From positions 214,965,442-215,029,441 of the forward strand of contig NC_090450.1 of assembly GCF_031143425.1 (NCBI RefSeq): a stretch of DNA of 64,000 nt. The letters run 5' to 3'. Position 1 is the stretch's first letter; each line of letters opens with the position of its first letter. The translations under genes and the position numbers were made by a program. Shown here in pieces: positions 11,314 to 22,500 of the stretch. Origin of the DNA: Pleurodeles waltl (Eukaryota > Chordata > Amphibia > Caudata > Salamandridae). Below the pieces are notes generated by a model. The model was not told where the DNA came from. It saw only the letters and a program-made list of their open reading frames with translations, and did no database searches.

Positions 11314-12299
11314 TCAGGTGGGGGCCACCTTGGGCTTTAAAGGGGAGCAGGATTTGTCTCTGTCCGATAGCTGTGTGTGCATTGCCACCGCCTGGAGTAC
11401 TTGGCCCCTGTCATCGTAGCTTTTTGTGAGTCTCTCTAGGTCTCTTCCCCTGGCCTGGGGATCTATAGTAAGTCTTCCCCCAGATTCAGATGTGGATGCC
11501 GAGTGGGCGGCTCCCGAGGGTAGTCCTTGTATGTCCTGGTGGGTATGGGCCATCATTTCCATGGATTAGGTCTGGTCCTGGAGTCCCTCCAAGAATGTTC
11601 TCAGGTCCTCCGGGTCGTAAAAGTTCCTTGATTCTCCATTCTTGGTGATCCACATCCTTGCCGGCTTGAATAGGCCGAATTTCATGTCTAGGTGACAAAG
11701 GCGAGTACGGAGAGATAGGAAGGCTTTCTTACGTTCGGCGGTCTCCTTGGAAAAATCAGCCGAGAGTCGGATTTCCAGGGTGCCCGACCGAAATGGACCC
11801 TGCATTCGGGCTGCCTGTAGCATTTGGCGAGCCTGCATGTGGCACAGTATACAAACTATAATTGCGCAGGGGCGGCAATTTCCGTCTTATCTCTTGGGAT
11901 CCAGTCTGTGCGCCCTTTGAAATTACAAAGGAAGATCAAATGTTATATCTGTTAGTTTGGGTAACATCTCCTGTAGGTAGGAGAATATGTCCTCACCTTC
12001 AATGCCTTCCGGGAACCCAAGGAGGCGAACATTTTCCTGTGACTCCTGTCCTCCAAGTCTACCAGTTTGCTACAAAGGTGCAGGAGTTCTTGGTCTCTGT
12101 CGGTCCAGGAGGCTACTTGGGTTTCCACTGTTGCCACTCGTTGGTCTAGTCCAGAAATTTGCGAATGGAAGCCCCCTATGTCCAGGCGCATATATCTTGT
12201 CTCCGCTGTCAGCGCGACCATGGCAGGCAAGGCTTTGGAAAAGATTAGTTGGCAGGCTGGTTTACCTGGTGTTTTGCTCGCCGTCTTGCCCCTGGGCAT
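11314..12299 (-). pseudogene. L1 ORF1 (coiled coil + RRM-like), degraded
   Basis: ORF1p is the L1 RNA-binding chaperone. The minus-strand frame from an ATG at 12299 starts M-P-R-G-K-T-A-S-K-T and has heptad-like segments (D-Q-R-V-A-T-V-E, L-V-D-L-E-D-R-S-H-R-K) leading into the RRM-like domain, where the frame shifts near 11950-12000. The domain continues at 11566-11838 with A-R-Q-M-L-Q-A-A-R and S-A-D-F-S-K-E-T. An in-frame stop at about 11566 is followed by a Ser/Gln-rich tail in the same frame down to 11314. Length and order fit a vertebrate L1 ORF1 of about 330 residues. The copy cannot be translated whole. Confidence 0.7.
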
Positions 12300-13123
12300 T
12301 GCGGGTTCCCCTGTGTAGGAAGGGATCCGAGGGGTGCCTATCTTTGGCGCAGCAGATGTAGAGGGGGAGGGGGACAGGTAGCCGATAGTTTCATGTGGGT
12401 ACTATGTTAGCACTCAGCAAAGTCTCAGAGAGCAGGCATCAGGGCGCTGGGGCAGGGCGTAGGTCCAGGCGCAGGTGCAGCCACAGGCAATCCCCAGCTC
12501 CTACGGGGAAGGGAGGAGGTCACTACGGCAAAAGGTCAGGGCGGGCGCTAGTTGGAAATGTGGGTGTGGGTGAGGGCCACGGCATAGGCACAGTTGGTGT
12601 CTTCACTCACCCGGAAGTATTAATGCATCTAGGGTCCACGGGGAGGCCTCCATGAGTCTCTGTTCCAGGTCGGGTTGGGGGGATCCACGGCGCTGCAGCC
12701 TCCTCCCATGGACCACCTGAATTCCTCTGTTGCGCCCGCGAGGCGGGGGCTCCTCAAGCTCTGAGCGGGGGGGGAGTGGCGGGGAGGTACACAGGCACCC
12801 GCCGCCCCCGATGACCACAAAGAGGTGAGGCGCTCCTCCTGGATCGGGCCTCACAAATACGCGAGGCCGAAGCTTCTCCTCGCGCTGCAGGCCTCTGTGG
12901 CGTCACCGCTCTCCCCGTTCACTCGGGGGAGAGCAGGCGTCCCCCACGCGCATCAGAGCATCCCGCATCCCGCATGCCGCCGATCACCGGCGCCTGCTCC
13001 GTGAATGGTAGGGGGCCACCAGTGCACCCCTGACACCGCCGCCCTCGACTCGAAGCCCGCCGTCTAGCGGAGCTCAGCTCCTAGGCAGCCATCTCTATTC
13101 GTTGCCAGACCACGCCCCACCCC
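12300..13123 (-). promoter_or_regulatory. L1 5' UTR, GC-rich
   Basis: Sequence upstream of ORF1 in the minus-strand L1. It becomes CpG-rich towards the 5' end (12700-13120), as expected of a TATA-less internal LINE promoter. The first bases (GGGGCGTGG...AGATGGCTGCC on the minus strand) match the start of the plus-strand L1 at 59035, so both belong to related L1 families. Promoter activity is inferred from position and composition only. Confidence 0.5.
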
Positions 13124-13185
13124 AGAGGACCTTCTTGAGGCAGACAAGGATATCTGGTGCCCCTATTTTTCCCTGTATTATAATA
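13124..13185 (+). pseudogene. Old LINE RT fragment resuming after the L1
   Basis: Immediately after the L1 5' end and its duplicated target, the plus-strand frame reads D-L-L-E-A-D-K-D-I-W-C-P-Y-F. This continues the P-D-D-L-L reading frame that stops at 6178. Non-LTR RTs usually have an E-x-x-x-x-x-W-x-P segment at this position. Similarity fades by about 13185. Confidence 0.5.
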
Positions 13186-13301
13186 AGGGGTGGGTGAAGC
13201 TTGGGCAGTTCCACTACGCAGAATTCTGCAGAGTGGTTCTTAAAAAAGTAACTAGTGGAGGTGTATCTGGCATCTAAAATGTGCAACATTTTTTCCAGCT
13301 G

Positions 13302-13396
13302 CACCAGCCACCAGTGCAGGGGCAAGTGGCAGCACCAGTGCACCGGATGTGGCTACGGGCGAAGAGCGAGAACCAGCGGCAGCAGGGAAAGGCATT
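13302..13396 (+). other. Possible internal exon (Ala/Ser/Thr-rich)
   Basis: The 95-bp segment is bounded by a good acceptor (pyrimidine run ending TTTTTTCCAG at 13301) and a donor-like G|GTAAGTC at 13396/13397. One frame inside reads A-A-P-A-T-S-A-G-A-S-G-S-T-S-A-P-D-V then an acidic stretch. Low-complexity linkers of this type occur in the Myb-like second protein of Harbinger transposons, and a candidate final exon lies at about 14692-15042. Joining the two in the phase implied by the donor gives only a short frame, so the model is unresolved. No transposase was found next to it. Confidence 0.3.
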
Positions 13397-14690
13397 GGTA
13401 AGTCAAATTGCTTGTTTATTGACACTTATTAGTATACACACTGCAAGGGTGTTGCTTGTGAATCCTGTGCTTTAGCAGCTGCAGCGGGGGCTGAGTTCTT
13501 AATGGCCTGTTGCATCTGCTGACTAAATCTCATAATGAATGAATGTTACAAGTGATGGGTTGATAGAAAAAGGAATGAATGATGTGCTGTTAAAAGAAAG
13601 CATGGGTGAAATGTTATATGAGTGAAAGGATGTGTGGGTGACTGGAAATGCATGTGTGGGTGAAAGTATGGATGAAAGCGTATATGGGTAAAAGGATGCC
13701 TCGGTGGGTAAGGGGGGGTGGGTAAAGGATGCTCGGATGGATTAAAGGACAGGTGGATGGTAGCAAACGATGTGTGGGTAAATGGATGGATGGGTGAAAG
13801 GATGGTTGAAAGGGTGGATACTGGATAGGTGAGTGTATGGATCGATAATTGGATGGAGGGATTGGAATGGTGAAAGACTGTATGAGAGAGAAAATAAAGC
13901 AGAAATGGTGGGTATCAAAGTAAATAGAACAATGGAAGGATGAATGGATAATTGCTTGGATCAAGAAATAAGGGAGTTCTCCTAGAGAGGGACGTGTCTA
14001 ATAACCTACTTCGCTTGGTTTTCTTGGTTATCAAAGCTTTGGTTCAAAGTGGGAGGTTTTTAGATTTTCTGTCTACTCCCTTAACTCACTGTAGTTATTA
14101 ACCAAGGCAGATATGTACCCTCTCACCCATCATCATACCTCCCTGCCCGTTAGGCACTCACCCTAATATGGCGTAAAACTGCAGGGTGGTTCAATTTGCC
14201 AGTACAGTAGTCTTGTATGTGCAGTGTGCATCTGCTTCAGTTAATGCAGCATTTACAAAGTTGTCAAGGCACTGCAAACTTAAAAGAGGGTGTGTATCCC
14301 TTCACTCCCAGTGCCCACTCAGTCACCTCTTAGTACTTCAGTCCTTTATTCTTTCCAAAGTTCTTTCCCAGCTACCTTAAACAAATTGATAACTTGCTTT
14401 TTGGCATGCTCCACATTTATATACAAGTGATTTATATTTCATGGTTTCCATTACCGATTCATGTTAGTTTACATTTTAGCCCTTCAACATTTGTCAACTA
14501 CAGTGAGGCATGTGTGGGTAAAACAAACAAATGACCCAGTGACTCTTATTCAGCCACATCAAATTCCAATGGCCCTAGTGGACCATCAAAGTACTGCTAT
14601 TGTGCCACTCTACCTTTTAAAAAACATGTTTGCACAGAACACTGTTTATAATTTGTCACTTTCCTTTGTATTTCTTGCAATAATGACTAC
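13397..14690. other. Non-coding stretch (possible intron)
   Basis: Holds the TGGATGAAAGG-type degenerate simple repeat at about 13540-13960 (listed separately). The rest has no recognised repeat or gene. It would be the intron between the two possible exons on either side. Confidence 0.35.
13540..13960. repeat. Degenerate GGATGAATG/GGGTGAAA simple repeat
   Basis: About 420 bp made of variants of GGATGNNTGGGTGAAA. The minus-strand frame 13614-13964 reads as an Ile/His/Pro/Ser-rich repeat and is an artefact of this array. Confidence 0.75.
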
Positions 14691-14691
14691 T

Positions 14692-15042
14692 TGTGGACAT
14701 CTTCCTTCTAGTCAGGAGATAGCAGCCCAACTGCAGCAGCAGAGCCTGGAGACCATTTCTATAGAATATCAGCGGCTGGTGGCTCTTCAGGAGGAGGTAG
14801 ATGAGGTCCAGACAGCTGCCAACATGCCTGAGGGTCTGAGTTCCTCCAGCCTCCAAACATCAGTCCCGCCACCAGCTGGCATCAGCCTGTCCGTGTCCCA
14901 CAACTGCTGCACAACCCCACACTTGGACAGCATTTTCCAGCACTGCGTCCTGCAACACTTCACATGCCTGGAACACTTGGTGGTACACATAGAGTCAACC
15001 CTCGATAATCTCTTGACCTGCAAGGAGATTGACCTCTTCTAA
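14692..15042 (+). other. Possible terminal exon, Gln/Glu-rich
   Basis: The last 110-115 codons of the open frame 14461-15042 read like a helical, Gln/Glu-rich segment (Q-E-I-A-A-Q-L-Q-Q-Q-S-L-E, then L-Q-E-E-V-D-E-V-Q) and a Cys/His-containing tail ending C-K-E-I-D-L-F. A polypyrimidine tract with CTTCCTTCTAG immediately precedes it and resembles a splice acceptor. The N-terminal half of that open frame shows no protein character, so I do not call the whole ORF. Similar tails occur in transposon-derived Myb/SANT proteins. I do not recognise a specific family, and other frames are also open over much of it. Confidence 0.3.
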
Positions 15043-17630
15043 ACCCTTTTTTAATTTTTTGTTTTGATGGGGGGATACCTTTTGAGCATGGAGAGGGTTG
15101 GAAAGGGAGTTGGGAGTGGGTTTTTTCTCTTTTGACATTTTATTTGCAATTTCATTGGAGTTTGGACTTATTTTCATTGGCCTTTGGTTGGGGACGGGGC
15201 AATTTGTTTGAAGCAGGAGAGGGGTTGGCCTATTGTGTGTGGGAAGGGTGGGTGTTCTATTTGAAAATAATAAAAGGGGAATCATTAATTTTACTTCATT
15301 TTGGTGTTTTAGTTTGCAGTGAGGCCTTTTTTAAATCTAATTAAAAAAGTGTATGTCAGTTAGTTATAACCTTGCTTTTCTGCTCTCTGTAACTATATTG
15401 ACTACTAGGGGGTGATTTACATTGCCTTTTTTACCTACAAACAGCATCAGTAAAAGTTAATTACTAACTAAGTTTACTTCAATCCATTGTTCTCTTACTT
15501 GAATAGATGAAGCGAGGGCTGCTACCTCAGTCTTCTTACTGCAGGGTTTTCCCAAGGTGGTATCCTATGATCTAATGGTGGTAGTAGTAGTAGCAGGCTA
15601 GTGAGCCAACAGGGAAGACACAAGGTGTCACTTCCACCTATGCAAACTCCAACTGTAGGAATAATCAAAGTGTTATCTATCACTGTCAACTAGATTGAGA
15701 GAAAACAGAGAGTTAGTGGGTTATATTTATATCATAACTTTAGAAGGACTGAGACCAGACTACCACAATGGCAGTATGATTGACAACACACAACTAAGAA
15801 GACCTAATATGATAGTAAAAACTAGCAATATCAACTTCTTCTGAGCAATGAGGAGCTAGTATTTAATAAATACTAAACTTAGGAAATGAAATTATTGAGT
15901 CAGGATTGGTGTGCACAAGATTAAGCATTTATGCAACACACAACACAACAAGGCCTAAATGATGATGTTGATGGGTGCATAAATGGGGCCAATGTGGGCA
16001 ATTGCTCAGGTAATAGAAGATAATGCCATGAGTTGGTGCCACTTTCACCACATTGGCCCTAGCAAGTGTGGGATCAATTTGTGGTCTAAAATTAAGTCAC
16101 ACCACAATAGAAATTACACAGCCTGGGGTAAGAGGGTTAGCAGTTTGATGAATGGATGAGGAAGGGGATTTGGGCAAAGGCGTGAAAGACACAAACACTT
16201 CACAAAAGAAACAATGAAAAAATTAATCGGGCACTGAGCAGCATACCTTCATCAATCTTTGAGGAAGGAAATGAAGGAATGAGTATGGCACTGTTCAGTT
16301 AAATGCATTGCAATCAGATCTTCAGCCCTAGAAAGACCTAAGATAGCATGTCTCTAAATGTTCTGTCTTCCAGGTTTGAAAAAAATCAAATTATGGAGGA
16401 ATGAAGTTAACACAACCAGTACTAAAAATTATGATTGCTAAAATGAAAACGATACTGTATTGCCAAATTGGAAGGTTCATATTCTTTCTTCGTGGAATGT
16501 CCGTCATTCTTGGGTGCCTGGCTGAACCGGTGTGGTAGGAAAGCTGGAGTATTGAGCTTTCACCAACTTTCATTTGTGCAGGAGAAGTCTAGGATAAGGG
16601 CTGCATATTGAAAAACGCTAACTGTATTATAGAGTAAGGAAGGATAGAAGGAAGCAAGGTAAGATTCATAAGGAGTGAGCAGTGTACCAAGGCGAATCAG
16701 AGGCAGGGCAAGAACATAAAGAGGAGTTTCACGTTTGAGCCAGCAATACAGCACACACACACTCAGCAGCATTTCTCAAATCAAAGCACCTCTCTCCAGT
16801 CCACAGAGCTGAGCGACTACTAGACCTTAAAGTCTTCATCATCATCATGGTTTCTCTTTGAAGTTCATAACGTTCTTCCTCTAGCTGTTCAGATACTCCC
16901 ACCCATCCTCCTCCTCTGAGCAAGAGAGACCTGTGTAGTGCTTCTGTTGAACAAATAGGGAAATAGGGAAAACAGAATTGGAATATTTAGCATAGATTTG
17001 TGTTTGCTAACTAAAGTGACTAGTCTAGTCTCTGAAGAACCAGAAAAAAGGAGTAGACCCTGCAGGTAAATTTCACTAAGTTGGAAAAGCCAATCACCTT
17101 CAGGAAAAATTATCACCCACCAGCCCCCAAACATTGCAAATCATTGAAATCAAGTTCATATATTTTTTTAACACCCCCTTACTGTTTGCTACCACATACA
17201 TCATAAATTATCGCTCACAATCATTCAATATATTATGACTCATTTGTGAAATAGTTGGTAGTTACCTCTTCCAATCCAAGCACAGTGTAGGATACAAAAT
17301 TGTATCCCCTCTTTGATGCTAGCAACACATTGGCATTGGCACTGGCAGTCTCTTAATAAATCTTCTGGGAAGCCCTGCTAGGTGATGCAAACAAAGGATA
17401 GGCAATGGCATAGAAGGGAGGCAGGTATTGTCTCCAATGTCCTGAAGGGAATCTGGAGGCTTCTTCACTGCACACTGATCCAACTTCAATTTGGCCATAT
17501 ACGTGACTAAAGAATGGTAGGACAACATAGGCCCAACACAAACATAATGTTTCACTAGTTTTTTTTTTTTTTGCAAAGAGAGAAGTTCAACAAGAAATAC
17601 TTAAAATATTCTATGGTGCCACTGGCATAC
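15043..17630. other. Unassigned AT-rich sequence
   Basis: No domain-bearing frame on either strand. A run of 12 T lies near 17559-17571. The part nearest 17630 is probably the non-coding 3' end of the hAT element whose transposase begins there, but no terminal inverted repeat or 8-bp duplication was identified. Short ORFs (such as 15132-15344 and 16560-16923) look random. Confidence 0.35.
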
Positions 17631-19032
17631 TCAGTCCGGGAAGTAGAGTTTCCCCTCAAACTCAGGTGGTTCACCCAGAAGTTGGCCAGCTAACACACCT
17701 GATTCTGACCAGTCATCCTCCTCCTTTGGTGTTTCTGGAATGGTGCAATTGAGGGGTATGAAATGTTCGCTCATTTTGATCATGGTCAAACTGTTCATGT
17801 TTTGAGGAAAGAGACTGGCATTTCTCAGTGTAGCAACTGCAGCAGCTGCACTGAACAGATGCTCAGCAGACACACCGGGTACAGGACACACCATATACTT
17901 TATTGCCAACATGCTGAGCTCTGGCCATTGGCTTATGTTTCCATATCAATACACAAATGGGTTTTGATCCACATACACCTCTTTTGGGTCATGAATATGC
18001 TCCTGGCACATCCCCTGAATGGTCATTGGTGCTGCCACTTGCAAAACCTATTTTGCCTTTACCTGTGCACTGGACTTTAGAGCTGCCACCTGAAACCAAG
18101 CCAATGCAAAGGTTGGGTCCAATTCTTCTGTTGCTGCTGATGTTCTTGTTGCTGATGGTGGTTTCCCTCTCTTGAAGTTGACGGTGGTACCCCAGAACTT
18201 TGGAGTGGGACTCTGAGTTCTAGCCATTCTTCTTCTGCTCCTGTGTCCAGCTTGCTGAACAATCCACCTCTAGAATTTTTAAACATCCCCTTCAGAAAAG
18301 GATTGAAAGTGGGAAGAACATTTTTGTTGAGTGGGTCAAGTAGGGTAGCAGAGATGTACTTTTTGGACGAGACAATGTCAAACTGCACACTTGCATTATA
18401 AGACAAGTGCTAGCTTAAGCTCTCAACCAAGGCATGTTCTTCTGGGTTTTCATTTCCACCTCTGAGTGCAAACCTTTCCGACACCTTCTTTAGCTGGTCC
18501 TGTAGCATAAGAAACAGCAGGATAGCTTGACCCATTGGACTGCCTTCCTTGTTACCTTCCCCTGTGAAAAACTCAAAAAGGAGCAGCAGCTTTGGCATGC
18601 ATCTGACTAGCCCCATTTGCCCTTATCCATGATCATAGCTTTCCCAATTGCATCCCCTCCTTTTTTAATAACATAGCTGTTTATCTGTCTGTACTGCGCA
18701 AACAGATGTTGCAACATATAGTAGGTCGAATTCCAATGTGTTGGCACCTCCTGCATCAGGGCTTTAAATACTACTCTATTAGCACGCTGAATAATCCACA
18801 ACTGTTTCCATGCTTTAAAAGAATGGCTAAAATTAGTGCAGGTTCATCTGCAGCTGGTCAGTATGTTGCTAACAATGTATTTTCTGAGGAATTCTTACAC
18901 AACCAGGTTGATACATTGCTTAAAACACACGACCCTAAAATAGCCACCATCTGCCTTGGCCTTGACAATGCCATTGTGTTGGATCTGGCCCTTTTGGCAG
19001 TTTCAAGCCCTGACTTTTTGCCTCCTTCCTCC
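17631..19032 (-). pseudogene. hAT transposase, C-terminal part
   Basis: hAT transposases cut and paste DNA through an RNase H-like fold. In minus-strand order, the segment near 18800-18870 contains F-S-H-S-F-K-A-W-K-Q-L, then V-P-T-H-W-N-S-T-Y-Y-M-L (18720-18750), the hallmark (V/I)-x-T-R-W-N-S-T-x-x-M. Later comes Y-I-S-A-T-L-L-D-P (about 18340). The C-terminal dimerisation region at 17631-17912 has L-A-I-K-Y-M-V-C-P-V-P-G-V-S-A-E-H-L-F-S. The usual S-S-x-x-S-E-R-x-F-S is changed (SAEHLFS). At least three frameshifts separate the blocks. The 5' part of the gene is at 23835-24538, beyond an inserted TG...CA element. Confidence 0.8.
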
Positions 19033-19744
19033 CATTTGTTTGACCTCTCGCTGCTGGCTGTAGGACTCTGAGCACTTTATCACTGCTGATCAGTACTAAA
19101 GAACAGGTGCTCTCCCTTCTAAAGTTGGTATGATTGTCTTATACCGAATTGGCATATTTAATTTACCTATAAGTCCCTTGTACAGTGGTATCCCTATACC
19201 CAGGGCCTGTAAATTATATGTTATTTGTGGGCCAGCAGCGCTGCTTGTGCTACCCACTGAAGTAGCCTTTCAAACCTGTCTCAGGCCTCCTAGCACAGGG
19301 CCTGCATGCACAGGTTTCTGCCTAAGGGACCTGGCATCTAAATTTACTTGCCAGGCCCAGAACTCCCCTTTTACTCCATGTAAGTCACCCATAAGGTAGC
19401 CCCTAGCTAGCCCCATGGGCAGGGTGTTATGTATGTAGAAGGCAGGACATGTGCCTAGTTTCATGGCCTGTCCTGGTATTGACAAACAGCCTGTTTTGGT
19501 TTCTCACTGCTGTGAGTGCTGCCTTCTCATAGTGTCGCGTGGGCTCTCATTATCCTAAATGAGACTACTGGATTTCTAGGTAGCAGGGTTTTTCCTGGTG
19601 TGGGGGACTCAGTTTTACCCACTCGGAACGACCACTGTCACCCCAAATCCGGTTTCGCTCCGGCTATCTAGCAGTGCCTCATGACATCTTTGGAACTTCT
19701 CAGGGAAGTCGTGGTCACTCAGATCCAAACCAGCTCTCTCATTT

Positions 19745-21905
19745 ACAGTATGATCTCATATGCAAATGACAAAGGCAGTTTGAGTTTATAGATTGTTTTA
19801 ATAAAACAACTGCATTTTAGATAGACTGAACACAGTAATAGGAATCACAAACCAGCAATGTAAATATTGCCGGATCCACATGTTCCAAGGCTAACAATAG
19901 AGCTTTCAGCTCAGCCAACTGTGCCGTACAATCTCCCAAGGTCTGTGTATAAGTATGTTAGGGGCAGAACACTTCCCCCTCCATATAGCCACTCACCACC
20001 GCGCATGCAGCAGAATACTGTTGTTTAGTCCCAACTGCTGGTTGCGCAGAGCCATCGGTATACATGACCACCTGATATTGGTCAATAGGCAATGTGCCAG
20101 CGGGAACTGGGTACTCCATTTCATATTGAAGAAAGTCTTGAGTCTGCAGTTTAGGGTCAAATATGTAATCTACATCAGTGGCTGTCAAAGACGTTGCCCA
20201 TTGTATCCATCGCAGGTGTAAAGCATTCGAATTAGGAACACTCGCTTTTGTAACAGCCTCTAAGGCTGGAATCGGGGAAACGACAATGATGCGTTGACCC
20301 TGGGCAAGAGGTCGTTCTTTAATCACAGCCATCTGTACAGCAGTGAGAATTTTCTAAATTTGTGCAAAATGTTGTTCTGCAGCAGAATACAAGTGGGACT
20401 TGTCTGCAATCGGGACTGTCTCACCCTCATTAAAGGTGACATATGTAAACCCAACGGCCCCAGGTATTACCCTGATCACTAGATGTGTTTTCTTGTCCCG
20501 TGTGTGCAAATGTTTACCGCTAAGAGATCAGTTTGCAAATCGCGAAGAATATGTGTATGCTCATTCATCCAAAATCTACTCGAAAAATTCAGGTGAATAA
20601 GCTCGTATAATGGTTTTATACGTGTAGCGTAATCAGGAATGTAAGTTCTGCCAAAATTAAGAAACCCCAATAATGACTGGAGTTTCCTAATCGTATTAGG
20701 AGGTTGCAACTGTGCACATTTCTCCAAAAAGTGTGGCGCTAAGCTCTTGCCCTCAGTCGACAACTCATATCCCAGGAAAATGACGCTGAGGAAGGCAATC
20801 TTTGATTTTTTTAAATTAAATTTGTAGCCAATTTCAGCAAATCCCACAACAATGCGCGCTACCCGCCTTAAATGTTGCAGTAACTCATCGTCCGTCAGAT
20901 ATATATCATCAACATATACAAAGCTTCAGGGTCCAACTCGTGCAGAATTTCAGTTTCACGAGCCAAAAAGAGTCCTGGGCTATTCTTATACCCCTGAGGC
21001 AGACGACAAAACTTTTTTTGAGAGCCAAAAGCACTAAAGCTCGCATAGTCCCTACTTTCGGGCGCTATATTTTGGCAGAAGAATCCATTCGAGATATCTA
21101 ATGTTGTTTTGTATTTCTTACGCACAATATTATTCATGAGCGCTGCACTGTGTGAATTTTGTATTGCATATGTGCGTGTATGTCCATTTAAATGTCTGTA
21201 ATCCACCACTATCCTATAAGAATGGTCTGGTTTAGCTACTGGAAATAAGGGATTATTCATCGGCGAGACACAGGGTTCAATTACTCCCTGGTACTCCAAT
21301 TGTGTAAGTATTTTCCTTACCGATGCCCTTGCTTCAAATTTTATAGGATATTGCGGTTGCGGCTGAGGTTCGCCTTTTATGGGAATTACATGATAAGGGG
21401 AATCCCTATCCCACCCCACATGATTTCTATATAAGGCGGGTGCCTGTGCCAGAGCCAATGTTTTACTATAGGGCTCTGCTAGTTCTCCCGGAACAAGTGG
21501 TGAGAACGAAGGTGTAATAACCTCCTCCCCAACTGGACAGTCACAAACAAAGTCAGGGGGCCAATCCTGTTCGGCCAGTAGAATGTCATACAATTTGACC
21601 ACACGGTCCCAAAAGATGGCATTTATAGTGCGCTCAATGTCCCCTTCTAATTGTAAAGTTACCGTATAAACTCTATCGGGATCAGAGACACGCATATCTG
21701 CTGTTTCGACTTGTATGAAGTCATCAGTTGCTTTCACCTCCAGAGGCTCTAGAAGATTCCTGCAAACTATTGTGACCTCTGCCGCACTGTCTAACAGTGC
21801 TAACGCCCATGTCTTGTTCTTCAAGATAACTCTCTTCTTGAGTGGCATGTCTAACTGAGACTGCTGCCACCTTCTTCGTCTTAAATTGCTATTTTTGTTG
21901 GATCG
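19745..21905 (-). pseudogene. pol: Foamy-virus-like (spuma) endogenous pol: PR-RT-RNase H
   Basis: Old endogenous copy. On the minus strand the frame begins inside the end of gag (near 21905, overlapping in another frame). The protease has A-L-L-D-S-A-A-E-V-T near 21790, where D-(S/T)-G-A is usual. The RT follows with V-S-P-M-N-N-P and R-L-P-Q-G-Y-K-N-S-P-G. Y-V-D-D-I-Y-L (about 20902-20922) is reachable only after a one-base frameshift. The RT thumb and connection run from 20479 to 20880. RNase H (about 19800-20332) has Y-T-D-G-S-A and A-E-L-K-A-L-L. Text between blocks carries stops. No integrase was seen below 19745. The RT-RNase H connection looks spumavirus-like rather than gamma- or beta-like. 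It is broken and non-functional. Confidence 0.75.
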
Positions 21906-22500
21906 GTTTCTCTTCTATTTTGACAGAAACCTCTGTTGAGCGTTGTGATTCCTGTCTCGGTTTCACGTACTCTGTTCTCCGCTCTGACCACCCACCTCTC
22001 TCATTTCTCTTTTCCGATGAGTCCTGAAAGGAACGAGATTGGCGTGTATCAGTATATTGATATCTATCAGGCATCTTCAAATTATCCATATTCCTGAGAT
22101 TATACCTAGTCTGTGGGGTCTCCGGCTGCGGAGATTGTCCCCTGTCTTTTTTAGGTGTTTTTTGTTGTTTCTCCCAGCGCTTTTTAGTACACTCAGGTTG
22201 CTGTTGTTTAGTAGTATCCTTACTACCCTTACCCTGTAACTGTGATTTATGCGGTCTAGCCCCTAGGCTATCACGACCGATACTTGAATATGTTTCTGCT
22301 ATTATTCTCGGCAGCTCCCGCTCTTGATTAAGTTGCGGGATGTCTCGAAGATGCATACGCACCGCTAGTGCTACTGCCTCTCCTTTGAGATTACTCAAAA
22401 TAATAGAAGAACTGCGGTGCTGGAGGAGAGAGGGGGCACTCCTAGAACCCGTTGTAACTGTTTGGAACCGCCTCTCACCTTCTTTATAACCCACTGCAAA
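21889..22500 (-). pseudogene. gag: Foamy-virus-like gag, C-terminal part
   Basis: The minus-strand open frame preceding pol (its upstream part to 22668 is probably not gag) contains a capsid-like helix region (A-V-A-L-A-V-R-M-H-L-R-D-I), followed by a long basic tail rich in Q, K, R, S and T (G-K-G-S-K-D-T-T-K-Q-Q-Q; S-E-K-R-N-E-R-G-G). It has no Cys-x2-Cys-x4-His-x4-Cys knuckle. A basic, knuckle-less Gag tail directly before pol in another frame is a known trait of spumaviruses and supports the pol assignment. The N-terminal two thirds of gag and the leader are missing. The boundary near 22500 is approximate. Confidence 0.55.

Larger units (their letters stand above)
6179..13123 (-). mobile_element. 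Near full-length L1-type LINE (minus strand)
   Basis: The element runs from a GC-rich 5' UTR (start GGGGTGGGGCGTGG on the minus strand near 13123) through ORF1, an ORF2 with endonuclease, reverse transcriptase and C-terminal Cys domain, to an A-rich 3' tail (plus-strand T run at 6176-6200). A 13-bp duplication, AGATGACCTTCTT at 6166-6178 and AGAGGACCTTCTT at 13124-13136, differs at one base. That is typical of target-primed reverse transcription, and both ends appear intact. Length is about 6.9 kb. Both ORFs carry stops and frameshifts, so the copy is dead. It is inserted into an older LINE reverse transcriptase. Confidence 0.85.

Noticed and set aside
14461..14690. N-terminal half of the 193-codon ORF as part of a gene
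   Set aside because: Low-information sequence upstream of a good splice acceptor; more likely intron.
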